The position numbers and the translations under genes were made by a program. 17,073 bases of DNA from an uncultured Butyricicoccus sp. (GTDB taxonomy: Bacteria; Bacillota; Clostridia; Oscillospirales; Butyricicoccaceae). Each line of letters starts with the position of its first letter. Within the stretch, counting starts at the first letter, position 1. The stretch spans positions 1 through 17,073 of the forward strand of contig CAJUDU010000054.1 in assembly GCA_910584935.1 (NCBI GenBank), given 5' to 3'. Below the pieces are notes generated by a model. The model made no database searches and was not told the origin of the DNA. It was given only the letters and a program-made list of their open reading frames with translations. Shown here piece by piece: positions 7,180-14,608 of this stretch.

Positions 7180-7221
7180 ATTCCCCACTCCTTTCCGAAA
7201 ATTGCTTTTGAAACTATTCTC

Positions 7222-7249
7222 ATTATACTGGGCACAAAGGATTTGTCAA
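7222..7249 (-). promoter_or_regulatory. Promoter for rsmI
   Basis: TTGACA (7249-7244) and TATAAT (7227-7222) on the minus strand with a 16-bp spacer. The -35 hexamer overlaps the TGA stop of the adenine deaminase gene (7248-7246), so rsmI can be transcribed independently. Confidence 0.85.
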
Positions 7250-8949
7250 TCTTCGTTTTGATATGCAGGCACCACATAAAACATAAAGTTTTCCGCATCA
7301 AACATTCCTAAATCTGTAATACGTATTTTGGGAATCACAGGCAATGCCATAAAACTCAGCGTGATAAATGGGTCATTCCATGCAGCAACACCCATTTGCC
7401 GCGCCGCCGCAACCATTTTATCCAGTTTTGCATTTAGCGTTTGCGCAGACCATGGCGACATTAAACCCGCAATTGGCAGCGGCAAGGTATCAATCACTTT
7501 GCCATGCCGCACAAGGGTATAACCACCCTGCACCCGGTCAATTTCACGCACAGCAATCTCCATATCCTGCGCATTTGTCCCGGCAACAATTAAATTATGA
7601 GAATCATGCGCAACTGTTGTTGCCACTGCTCCATTTCGCAGCCCATACCCCTCTAATAGCCCGCAGCCAATGTGCCCTGTCGCATGATGGCGCTCTAACA
7701 CGGTGATATAACATAACTTCCCTTGTGCAATTGCTTTTTGTGCCCCAGTGCCGGTATATTCCCCTTTTTCAGTCGCAATTTCATGCGGTAAAATACGGAT
7801 CACTGGATAACTCTGATCCGGCTCCAATTTTGGCACCAAATCAGCCGCAGTAAATGGCGCCAAATGCACAGAAGGCTGTGTAGGCAGCACAGGTGCAGAC
7901 GCAAACGCAGGCTCTTTGCCTTTGTGGAATACCCGGGTAACATTCAAATCATGCAGATTATCAAACACAGCAAAATCCGCCTGATACCCTGGCGCAATCG
8001 CGCCTAAATGCGGCAAATGATAAATCTGCGCCGCATTGATTGTTGCAAGCTGGAATGCTGTTACAGGTTCCATGCCCAACGCAATCGCTTTTTTGATGCA
8101 CCAGCGGATTGTTCCTTGCTGGCGAATATCTGCCAAATGCTTATCATCAGTACAAAATGCAAGCTGGTTTGTCGTGATATTTTCTTTCAGTACGCCGGAT
8201 AAAATGACATCTAAATTCTGGGAAGCGCTTCCTTCCCGGATCAGCACAGCAATGCCTGCCCGCAGTTTTTCTTTGGCTTCCGCATATGAAATGGATTCAT
8301 GGTCGGTTTGAATGCCTGCCGCCGCATACGCTTGCAGCGCATGACCACCCACTTGCGGCGCGTGACCATCAATAATTTTTTGTGAAAAACAATCCAGCTT
8401 ATGCAAAACATCTGCATGACAGCCCAACACGCCTGTAATATCCATCATTTCCCCCAGCCCCAGCACCTGTGGATGTTCTGCAAACTGCATTAGGTCATTC
8501 GCTGACAACGTACAGCCTGCGTGTTCAAATGACGTTGCTGGCACGCAGGAAGGCAACTGCATATAATAATTCATGGGCAAATGTGCTGATGCATCCAGCA
8601 TATACTGTATACCGGAAAGCCCAGAAACATTTGCAATTTCATGCGGATCTGTGATTAAAGTCGTAACGCCCCACCGGGATTCTTCCATACAGTAAACCGC
8701 AGGGCACGCCATAGAAGATTCTACATGGCAATGTGCATTGATAAGCCCTGGCGATATATATTGTCCCTGCAAATCAATGGTTTGTACTGCGGCATCATAC
8801 TGCCCAACACCGGCAATATATCCATCCAGCACCGCAATATCTGCCTGGAACACCTCGCCATTAAATACATCAATCACTTGCCCGTTTTTCAAAACCAAAT
8901 CCGCAGGATAGTCTCCTTTTGCGGCTTGTATTAACCGAGATTTTATCAT
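7246..8949 (-). CDS. ade: Adenine deaminase
   Basis: Metal-dependent amidohydrolase of 567 aa that converts adenine to hypoxanthine and ammonia in purine salvage; the length fits the AdeC family (about 570-580 aa). Visible features are the metal-binding HCH (His73, His75) in SPGLINAHCHVESS, DPHEIANVSG, the HALQAYAAAGIQTDHES segment, FCTDDKH, and the C-terminal blocks VAHDSHNLIVAGTN and GLMSPWSA. The start is ATG 8949 with AGGGAGG upstream; the longer frame to 9015 runs through the intergenic terminator. It follows a purine permease on the same strand, which suggests uptake then deamination. A strong terminator lies 16 nt before its start and no clear own promoter is seen, so expression may depend on readthrough. 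Confidence 0.96.
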   Translation of the reverse strand: MIKSRLIQAAKGDYPADLVLKNGQVIDVFNGEVFQADIAVLDGYIAGVGQYDAAVQTIDLQGQYISPGLINAHCHVESSMACPAVYCMEESRWGVTTLITDPHEIANVSGLSGIQYMLDASAHLPMNYYMQLPSCVPATSFEHAGCTLSANDLMQFAEHPQVLGLGEMMDITGVLGCHADVLHKLDCFSQKIIDGHAPQVGGHALQAYAAAGIQTDHESISYAEAKEKLRAGIAVLIREGSASQNLDVILSGVLKENITTNQLAFCTDDKHLADIRQQGTIRWCIKKAIALGMEPVTAFQLATINAAQIYHLPHLGAIAPGYQADFAVFDNLHDLNVTRVFHKGKEPAFASAPVLPTQPSVHLAPFTAADLVPKLEPDQSYPVIRILPHEIATEKGEYTGTGAQKAIAQGKLCYITVLERHHATGHIGCGLLEGYGLRNGAVATTVAHDSHNLIVAGTNAQDMEIAVREIDRVQGGYTLVRHGKVIDTLPLPIAGLMSPWSAQTLNAKLDKMVAAARQMGVAAWNDPFITLSFMALPVIPKIRITDLGMFDAENFMFYVVPAYQNED

Positions 8950-8965
8950 AAAACTGCCCCTCCCT

Positions 8966-9004
8966 AAAAAACAAGGGCAAAGGGATTCTTCCCTTATGCC
9001 CTTG
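8966..9004 (-). terminator. Intrinsic terminator between permease and adenine deaminase
   Basis: On the minus strand CAAGGGCA (9004-8997) pairs with TGCCCTTG (8979-8972). An inner AGGGA/TCCCT stem extends it to about 14 bp with one bulged A, and T6 follows at 8971-8966. It is a textbook terminator, yet the deaminase ribosome binding site begins right after it. Confidence 0.92.
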
Positions 9005-9018
9005 CTTTGTATCAAAAC

Positions 9019-10404
9019 TCAAAGGATAACATATTTCAGGATAAAGATAACTGCCAGTGCATACATGACTGGACTAATCCGTTTTTGCTTTGCTTTGCCT
9101 GAAATCAGGTTAATCAGCACATAAGAAATCACGCCAAGTGCAATGCCTTCTGAAATCGAATACATAAATGGCATTGCAAACAATGCGATAAATGCAGGAA
9201 CTGCATCGCCTGCATCATCAAAATCCACCTTCAATATCGTGGATAACATCATAAATCCAACAACAATCAAAGCAGGCGCTGTCGCAAAGGATGGAATTGC
9301 AAGAAATACCGGCGATAAAAACAAGGATAAAATGAAAAACAACGCTGTTACCATCCCTGTCAAACCAGTACGCCCACCAACTGCGACGCCAGATGCAGAT
9401 TCTACAAAAGTTGTTGTGGTGGAAGTCCCAAGCACTGCCCCGGCAGATGTTGCGATTGCGTCGGAAAACAATGCGCCACGGATACGCGGCAGCTTGCCTT
9501 CTTTATCCAGCATATCTGCTTTTGAGGCCACCCCCATCAACGTGCCAAGCGTATCAAACATATCAACAAACAGGAACGCCAACATAATTGTCACAAAGTT
9601 TGAGTTGAGTATGCCAGAGAAATCCAACTTAGCAAAAGTCGGCGCGATGGATGGAATCGACAGCCCATTCGAAAAGTCAGGCAGCAAGGAAAACATCCCC
9701 AGTTCCGCATTCGGCACATATAGCCCAACCAGTTCACAAACAATGCCAAGCACCCATGTTGCGAGTATCCCCCATAAAATGCCGCCTTTTATATTCTTAA
9801 TCATAAAAACAGCCGTTAGAATTACACCAACAAGCGCTAATAAAGCACCCATACCTGTAGAAAAGAAAGTACCATCTTTCAGCGATTGGGCAAAAGGATA
9901 CATCCCTAACAAAGTGCTGTCATTATTAACAACTAATTTTGCGTTTTGCAGCCCAATGAAAGTAATAAACAAACCAATGCCACAGGATACACCATATTTT
10001 AAGCAGGCGGGAATTGCGTTAAAAATCGCTTCCCGGACATTTGTCACGGATAGTACGACAAATATCAACCCTTCGACAAAGACGGCTGCAAGTGCCGCCT
10101 GCCAAGTATATCCATAATTTAAAACAACCGTATAAGCAAAATAAGCGTTCAGCCCCATGCCAGCAGAAAGCGCAAACGAATAGTTGGCTAATAGTGCCAT
10201 CAAGATGGTACCCAACGCAGACGCAAGACAAGTGGCAGTAAATACCGCACCTGTATCCATACCAGATGCACCAAGGATGCTTGGGTTGACAGCAAGAATA
10301 TATGCCATCGTCATAAATGTTGTCAACCCTGCGATAATTTCGGTTTTTACTGTTGTGCCGGATTCCGACAAATGAAAAACCCGTTCCAATAAACCATTGT
10401 TCAT
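9019..10404 (-). CDS. pbuG: Purine (adenine/guanine/hypoxanthine) permease, AzgA/PbuG family
   Basis: Polytopic membrane permease of 461 aa with about 12-14 hydrophobic segments, in the AzgA-like branch of NCS2/NAT transporters. Hallmarks are the N-terminal EIIAGLTTFMTMAYILAVNP, ALSAGMGLNAYFAY, CGIGLFITFIGLQNA, MLAFLFVDMFDTLGT and the GTSTTTTFVESASGVAVGGRTG motif, which contributes to the substrate site. It would bring in purine bases, matching the adenine deaminase just downstream. ATG 10404 has GGGGGGAG 9 nt upstream and overlaps the stop of a 17-codon leader ORF by ATGA. A consensus promoter lies 76 bp upstream. The exact purine preference cannot be read from the sequence. Confidence 0.94.
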   Translation of the reverse strand: MNNGLLERVFHLSESGTTVKTEIIAGLTTFMTMAYILAVNPSILGASGMDTGAVFTATCLASALGTILMALLANYSFALSAGMGLNAYFAYTVVLNYGYTWQAALAAVFVEGLIFVVLSVTNVREAIFNAIPACLKYGVSCGIGLFITFIGLQNAKLVVNNDSTLLGMYPFAQSLKDGTFFSTGMGALLALVGVILTAVFMIKNIKGGILWGILATWVLGIVCELVGLYVPNAELGMFSLLPDFSNGLSIPSIAPTFAKLDFSGILNSNFVTIMLAFLFVDMFDTLGTLMGVASKADMLDKEGKLPRIRGALFSDAIATSAGAVLGTSTTTTFVESASGVAVGGRTGLTGMVTALFFILSLFLSPVFLAIPSFATAPALIVVGFMMLSTILKVDFDDAGDAVPAFIALFAMPFMYSISEGIALGVISYVLINLISGKAKQKRISPVMYALAVIFILKYVIL

Positions 10405-10454
10405 AACAGGTAACTCCCCCCATAATAAAAAATAAGAAATGGATTATATTTCAT
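10401..10454 (-). CDS. 17-codon leader ORF overlapping the purine permease
   Basis: The minus strand encodes MKYNPFLIFYYGGSYLL followed by TGA. The stop overlaps the permease ATG in the four bases ATGA, which is typical of translational coupling. GGGGG lies 8 nt before its ATG. Another in-frame ATG lies five codons earlier (10469) but is too near the predicted transcript start (about 10473). The peptide is very rich in aromatic residues, with four Tyr and two Phe in 17. The permease also has its own good ribosome binding site inside this ORF, so the leader may be regulatory or fortuitous. No known leader peptide is recognised. Confidence 0.45.
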   Translation of the reverse strand: MKYNPFLIFYYGGSYLL

Positions 10455-10479
10455 TGTGAATACCCCCATTCCTGCTTTC

Positions 10480-10508
10480 ATCATAAAGCAATTTGCGCAG
10501 TTTGTCAA
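10480..10508 (-). promoter_or_regulatory. Promoter of the purine permease
   Basis: TTGACA (10508-10503) and TATGAT (10485-10480) on the minus strand with a 17-bp spacer. The predicted start near 10473 leaves a short leader. I see no purine riboswitch in it. Confidence 0.88.
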
Positions 10509-10655
10509 TTCAAAGTGTAATTTCGTCGCTTTTTTTGTGAAAAACAAACATAAATAATGCCATATTTCACCAAACCCACAAACCTTACAAGACTCCCCTG
10601 CATGGCTGACAAAAACATTTTACAAATCAAATTCAAAGATTTATTTTATTTTCTC

Positions 10656-10684
10656 TTAATTTCCGGCTGATAATATGATATAAT
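10656..10684 (+). promoter_or_regulatory. Extended -10 promoter before structured leader
   Basis: TATAAT at 10679-10684 preceded by TGA (extended -10), with a weak -35, TTAATT, at 10656-10661 and 17-bp spacing. The predicted start near 10691 falls at the first base before the outer stem of the predicted RNA structure. No gene lies in 10509-10655, which is AT-rich and shows nothing else I can support. Confidence 0.65.
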
Positions 10685-10753
10685 GTTCGCAAGCGGGCAG
10701 ACATATCCGTTTTATCTGGATATCATAATAACAAAAAAGTGTGGCATCCATAC

Positions 10754-10782
10754 TTAAATTTTGCCCGCTGTTATGGTATAAT
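10754..10782 (+). promoter_or_regulatory. Second extended -10 promoter for the DUF1294 operon
   Basis: TATAAT at 10777-10782 preceded by TGG, with TTAAAT at 10754-10759 as a weak -35 and 17-bp spacing. It lies inside the leader made from the first promoter and starts RNA near the ATTTGCAGT hairpin. Two promoters with different leader content would give the operon two modes of expression. Confidence 0.65.
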
Positions 10783-10861
10783 ATTTGCAGTGTGCTACTG
10801 TAAATGCTTTGCCTGCTTTCTGTAAAGACAGGGGCGCGCAGCGCAAATGAAGTTTTCTTTG

Positions 10862-10889
10862 CTTACTTTCTTTTACAAAAGAAAGTAAG
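10862..10889 (+). repeat. Perfect 28-bp inverted repeat abutting a ribosome binding site
   Basis: CTTACTTTCTTTT (10862-10874) and AAAAGAAAGTAAG (10877-10889) are exactly complementary with only AC between. The right arm runs into AAGGAGG, the ribosome binding site of the DUF1294 gene. There is no T run, so it is unlikely to be a terminator. It may control translation, or be one copy of a dispersed palindromic repeat. Confidence 0.8.
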
Positions 10890-10897
10890 GAGGTGGG

Positions 10898-11185
10898 ATG
10901 GTGCAATATTTTTTCGTTTATCTGCTGACAATAAACCTGATTGGCGCGGGGCTAGCTGTGCTTGACAAATGGAAAGCACAACATGGGCGCTGGCGCATCC
11001 CGGAAAAAACGCTTTTTCTGGCGTGCGCACTCGGCGGGTGCCCTGGGGTTTATTTTGCCATGCGGCTTTGCCGCCATAAAACATTGCATAAACGCTTTAT
11101 GTGGGGAATCCCAGCAATCTTTGTTTTGCAACTGTTTGTGGCAGCAGCAATCTATTATTTAAAAATCCATGAAGGGTTATTCTAA
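10898..11185 (+). CDS. DUF1294 family small membrane protein
   Basis: Membrane protein of 95 aa with the DUF1294 pattern: NLIGAGLAVLDKWKAQHGRWRIPEKTLF, then an ALGGCPGVYFAM segment, RHKTLHKRF, and a C-terminal hydrophobic helix. About three membrane segments are visible. AAGGAGG lies at 10887-10893, 4 nt before ATG 10898; a GTG at 10901 has 7-nt spacing and may be the true start, costing one residue. The family has no established function. It is the first gene of a plus-strand run, and its stop is 4 nt before the cation transporter start, so the two are probably co-transcribed. Confidence 0.88.
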   Translation: MVQYFFVYLLTINLIGAGLAVLDKWKAQHGRWRIPEKTLFLACALGGCPGVYFAMRLCRHKTLHKRFMWGIPAIFVLQLFVAAAIYYLKIHEGLF

Positions 11186-11189
11186 AAGT

Positions 11190-12356
11190 ATGACACAATT
11201 TATTATCCGTAAATTCATTCCAGATGCAGAAAATGTAAAAGATGCGCAGGTGCGGGAACGGTATGGCATCGTTTCTGGCATTGTTGGGCTGCTCTGTAAC
11301 TTTTTCTTATTCGCAGTCAAATTGTGCATTGGTTTGGCAACTGCATCCATCTCTGTTGCCGCTGACGCGGTAAACAATCTTTCCGATGGCTTGTCCTCTC
11401 TGATTTCAGTCATTGGGTTCAAACTGGCTGGCAAAGCACCAGACAGCAAACACCCTTTTGGCTATGGACGTACCGAATATCTGGCAGGGCTTGCCGTTGC
11501 ATTCCTTATTGGGCTTGTCGGCATTGAATTTGCAAAATCTTCAATCGAACGTATCCTGCATCCCTCCCCTATCCTGTTTTCTCCGGTACTCCTTGTCATC
11601 CTTGCGCTGAGTATGCTCGTAAAACTTTGGATGGGCGCCTTTAACCGCGAATTGGGACACCGCATTGATTCCCCTGTTTTACTCGCTGCGATGCAGGATT
11701 CTATCAATGATGTCGTGACAACAACGGTTGTGTTGGTTGGTATGGCAGCTTCCCGCTTTACCGATGTTCCAATTGATGGGTATGTTGGACTGATTGTTGC
11801 CGCTTTCATCTTATGGTCTGGTATAGGCATTGCCCGTGATACGCTTAATCCGCTCATCGGGCAAGCGGCTGACCCCGATATTGCCCAAAATATCGAAAGT
11901 ATTGTGCTGGAGTTCAATGGGATTATTGGCGTACACGATTTAATCGTGCATAACTATGGCGCTGGGAAATTTTTGGCTTCCCTGCATGCCGAAGTACCGG
12001 ATACGGCAAATTTTGTCGCTATCCACGAAGTGGTAGACGAAGCCGAAAAAGAAGTCTGGAAACGCACTGGTGTGTTCCTTGTTATCCATATGGACCCGAT
12101 TTCGGTCAATGACGCCCGTGTGGACCATTTCCGCACCTTGGCTGATGCTGTGATTACACGGGTCGACAGCCGCTTGACCATGCACGATTTCCGTGTGGTG
12201 GACGGTGACCGGCAAATTAACCTGATTTTTGATGTTGTTGCCCCATTTGAGTACCAAGGTGAAAAACGCACTACACTTTTGCGGGATATCCGCAAGGGAC
12301 TGCGTGCGCGGGATAAACGCTTTAATGCTGTCATTACAGTAGACCATCAGATGTAA
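11190..12356 (+). CDS. Cation diffusion facilitator, probable Mn2+-type efflux
   Basis: Membrane metal exporter of 388 aa (CDF family), exchanging a divalent cation for protons. Six membrane segments lie in about residues 25-210, followed by a cytoplasmic dimerisation domain and an extended C-terminal part. The metal-site residues in helix 2 read N62-x-x-x-D66 (NNLSD) and in helix 5 D170-x-x-x-D174 (DSIND). DxxxD in place of HxxxD is typical of the Mn/Fe branch, so manganese is likely but inferred. The motif HPFGYGRTEYL is also present. ATG 11190 is chosen because the family starts near MTxFLIKKF; ATG 11169 lies inside DUF1294 coding sequence. No good ribosome binding site is near, so coupling to DUF1294 is likely. 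Confidence 0.94.
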   Translation: MTQFIIRKFIPDAENVKDAQVRERYGIVSGIVGLLCNFFLFAVKLCIGLATASISVAADAVNNLSDGLSSLISVIGFKLAGKAPDSKHPFGYGRTEYLAGLAVAFLIGLVGIEFAKSSIERILHPSPILFSPVLLVILALSMLVKLWMGAFNRELGHRIDSPVLLAAMQDSINDVVTTTVVLVGMAASRFTDVPIDGYVGLIVAAFILWSGIGIARDTLNPLIGQAADPDIAQNIESIVLEFNGIIGVHDLIVHNYGAGKFLASLHAEVPDTANFVAIHEVVDEAEKEVWKRTGVFLVIHMDPISVNDARVDHFRTLADAVITRVDSRLTMHDFRVVDGDRQINLIFDVVAPFEYQGEKRTTLLRDIRKGLRARDKRFNAVITVDHQM

Positions 12357-12410
12357 CTATGATAAAAAAGCTGCATCTTACAAATGAACAAAAATGACTG
12401 GAGGCTAACT

Positions 12411-13694
12411 ATGCTGCTGATTTATACTGCCCACATTATGGACCCTTATACCGGGCTGGATGGGCTGCGCGATATTCTGATTGATGATAATGGCATGATT
12501 GCCAAAGTGGAAAAACATATTGACTGGGCATCTTCCGGCGGTTCTGTAAAACTGATTGATGCCAAAAGTATGACGGTTGCACCAGGATTCGTGGATGGGC
12601 ATGTCCATTTCCGCGACCCCGGGCAAACCCAAAAAGAAGATATTCAAACCGGTGCGCAAGCTGCTGCCGCAGGCGGTTATACCAGCGTTGTCTGTATGGC
12701 AAACACTTCCCCTGCCTGCGATAACTTGGAAACCCTGCAATATGTGCAGCAGCAAGCCGCTGCACAGCCGCTTGTCAACATTTTGCAGGCTTGTGCCATC
12801 ACCAAGGGCTTACAAGGCAAGGAACTCACCGATTTTGAAACGCTGCTCGCCGCAGGCGCGCCCAGCTTCACAGATGATGGCATCCCATTACAGGACGCTG
12901 CACTGGTTATGCGTGCTATGGAAAAAGCTGCCGCGTGTGACGCGCTGCTGTCTTTCCACGAAGAAGCGCCTGAGTTTATCGGTTCCCATGGCATCAATGC
13001 CGGTTCTGCGGCCGCAAAGGAATTTGGGCTTGCAGGCGCAAAACCAATTTCTGAAGAAGTGATGATTGCAAGGGATATTGCGCTTGCACTGCGTTCAGGC
13101 GCACGGGTCATATTCCAGCATATTTCCAGCGCATTGTCTGTTTCCCTAATCCGGGCTGGCAAAGCACTTGGCGCAAAAATCTATGCCGAAGTAACCCCCC
13201 ACCATTTGGCGCTGACCGAAGACGCTGTGCTGGAATGCGGCACACTTGCGCGGATGAACCCCCCACTGCGCACCGAAACGGACAGGCAGGCACTCATTGC
13301 CGGGCTGAAAGATGGTACCATAGATATGATTGCAACCGACCATGCCCCACATACCACAGAAGAAAAAGCATTGCCTTTTGTTGACGCGCCTTCAGGCATT
13401 ATCGGGCTGGAAACCGCATTTTCCGTATGCAATACCATGCTGGTCAAAACTGGGCGCATGACCCGTATGCAGCTTTTGACCCGCATGAGCAAAAACCCGG
13501 CAGAAATCTATGGGCTAAAAGGCAAATCCATTGAACCTGGCAACCGGGCAGAACTTGTCCTGCTGGATTGGGATGCCACCAAAACATATACAGAATACCA
13601 CTCCAAGGCTTCCAACAGCCCATTTACCGGCAAGCCGCTGCGCGGCGCTGTCAAAGGGGTTGTCATGGGGCAGCAAGAACGACGGTTCCGCTGA
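12411..13694 (+). CDS. pyrC: Dihydroorotase (class I)
   Basis: Amidohydrolase of 427 aa catalysing reversible cyclisation of carbamoyl aspartate to dihydroorotate, the third step of de novo pyrimidine synthesis. It has the zinc motif DGHVHFRDPGQTQKED (His64, His66), NTSPACDN, PSFTDDGIPL (the metal-ligand Asp region that in class I takes the place of carboxylated Lys), SFHEE, FQHIS, TPHHLALTE and catalytic ATDHAPHT (Asp310). ATG 12411 follows GGAGG by 6 nt; the longer frame to 12384 has no site. No other pyr genes are in the window. It sits 54 bp after the cation transporter and 30 bp before the DUF4230 gene, probably co-transcribed. Confidence 0.97.
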   Translation: MLLIYTAHIMDPYTGLDGLRDILIDDNGMIAKVEKHIDWASSGGSVKLIDAKSMTVAPGFVDGHVHFRDPGQTQKEDIQTGAQAAAAGGYTSVVCMANTSPACDNLETLQYVQQQAAAQPLVNILQACAITKGLQGKELTDFETLLAAGAPSFTDDGIPLQDAALVMRAMEKAAACDALLSFHEEAPEFIGSHGINAGSAAAKEFGLAGAKPISEEVMIARDIALALRSGARVIFQHISSALSVSLIRAGKALGAKIYAEVTPHHLALTEDAVLECGTLARMNPPLRTETDRQALIAGLKDGTIDMIATDHAPHTTEEKALPFVDAPSGIIGLETAFSVCNTMLVKTGRMTRMQLLTRMSKNPAEIYGLKGKSIEPGNRAELVLLDWDATKTYTEYHSKASNSPFTGKPLRGAVKGVVMGQQERRFR

Positions 13695-13724
13695 CAATAA
13701 CACAGAAAGGATATCGGTGCAATT

Positions 13725-14447
13725 ATGGACGAAAGAGAAACACGAGCCGCGCAGGAGCCTATCCCCTTCCCAGACCCCGCTGCATATGCGCAAGCGCAGG
13801 CTTCCCACAGGCAGACTCAGCAACGTGCCCAGCAATCCACACAGCCGCGCCGGCGGAGAAAAAATAAAAAAACATTGGTACTTCAGCGCCGCCTGTTGGT
13901 ATTTGGCATTGCATTCGGCATTTTTTTGATTATTTTCTCCATGGGCGCCCTTTGGGGCGGCGGGCGTGGCCCCAAAATTGATGAACAATCCATCATAGAA
14001 CAACTGAAAACTTTGGATTCCCTTTCCCAAACCACCCTTCACTTTACCAATATTGAACGGTTTGCAGATGTTGATGAGTTCTATGGCTGGGATGCTTCTG
14101 ATTATAACAGCTTTATCCTTTCCTATGAAGGCTCTGCCAAAGCCGCTGTAGACCCGAAAGGGGTCAAAGTAGAGATAAAAGGTAAAACCGTCACCGTTAC
14201 CCTGCCAGCGGCAACCGTCCTAAGCACAGAAGTGGCGGAAGATAGTATTTCCCTTGTGAAAGATGGAAAATTAGAATCCATCCAGCTGACTGACCTTGAT
14301 GGGTTCAAAGAAAACCAAAAAAGCGTCATTGACGCTAAAGTCACTGCTGGACAGTTATTATTTGATGCCTCTGCCAAAGCAAAAGTATCCGCCACTGCCC
14401 TTACCCAGGCATTTTGCGGGGAAAAATATGATGTCGTAATCAAATAA
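13725..14447 (+). CDS. DUF4230 domain membrane-anchored protein
   Basis: Protein of 240 aa with three parts: a Pro/Gln/Arg-rich cytoplasmic N-terminus (about residues 1-50, including PRRRRKNKK), one transmembrane helix (about 55-77, FGIAFGIFLIIFSMGALWG) and an extracytoplasmic DUF4230 domain. The domain shows SYEGSAKAAVDPKGVKVEIKG, the VTVTLPAATVLS strand and VAEDSISLV, typical of the family. The orientation follows from the positive charges before the helix. GAAAGGA lies 13 nt before the ATG, a loose spacing, so the start is the least certain part. The family has no known role. It appears to be the last gene of the run before a hairpin. Confidence 0.85.
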   Translation: MDERETRAAQEPIPFPDPAAYAQAQASHRQTQQRAQQSTQPRRRRKNKKTLVLQRRLLVFGIAFGIFLIIFSMGALWGGGRGPKIDEQSIIEQLKTLDSLSQTTLHFTNIERFADVDEFYGWDASDYNSFILSYEGSAKAAVDPKGVKVEIKGKTVTVTLPAATVLSTEVAEDSISLVKDGKLESIQLTDLDGFKENQKSVIDAKVTAGQLLFDASAKAKVSATALTQAFCGEKYDVVIK

Positions 14448-14458
14448 TAAGGCTTACG

Positions 14459-14485
14459 GGCTGCCATATCAAGTGGCAGCCTGTT
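14459..14485 (+). terminator. Hairpin after the DUF4230 gene
   Basis: GGCTGCCA (14459-14466) pairs perfectly with TGGCAGCC (14474-14481), with a 7-nt loop and only TGTTT after it. Its position 11 bp past the stop suggests a terminator, but the short T tract makes it a weak one. Confidence 0.65.
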
Positions 14486-14608
14486 TCCATCATAGCAAAA
14501 GAGTTTACAAAATGTTCAGCAATCTGCCACAGGAATTTGGTAGAACCAAAGCCCATTTTACGTTACACTAATCATAGAAAAGAATCGATAACTAGGAGGT
14601 TTATACAT

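Larger units (their letters stand above)
10691..10889 (+). ncRNA. Candidate structured 5' leader or non-coding RNA
   Basis: A chain of stems can be drawn. Outer stem AGCGGGCA (10692-10699) with TGCCCGCT (10762-10769) encloses ATATCC/GGATAT (10703-10708, 10718-10723) and AAGTGTGG/CCATACTT (10737-10744, 10748-10755), making a possible three-way junction. Further on are ATTTGCAGT/ACTGTAAAT (10783-10791, 10797-10805, one G-U), CCTGCTTT/AAAG-A-CAGG (10812-10819, 10825-10832, one bulge) and a perfect 13-bp inverted repeat (10862-10889). I compared these with purine and yybP-ykoY consensus motifs by eye and saw neither. The pairing is seen; function and conservation are unknown. Confidence 0.45.

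Noticed and set aside
9143..10117. A 324-codon plus-strand open frame
   Set aside because: It lies wholly opposite the purine permease, whose minus-strand protein has clear family motifs. The plus-strand product is Ser/Thr/Pro/Ala/Asn-rich without any domain, as expected for the reverse of a membrane protein gene.
10405..10480. Purine riboswitch before the permease
   Set aside because: The conserved loop and junction sequences of purine aptamers are absent and the leader is only about 70 nt, largely occupied by the short ORF.
10691..10889. yybP-ykoY (Mn) riboswitch before the cation exporter operon
   Set aside because: The characteristic GGGGAGUAG-type loop is not present; the stems have a different layout.
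14504..14569. Promoter for gltA (TTTACA or TACACT elements)
   Set aside because: No pairing of -35 and -10 hexamers with acceptable spacing was found.
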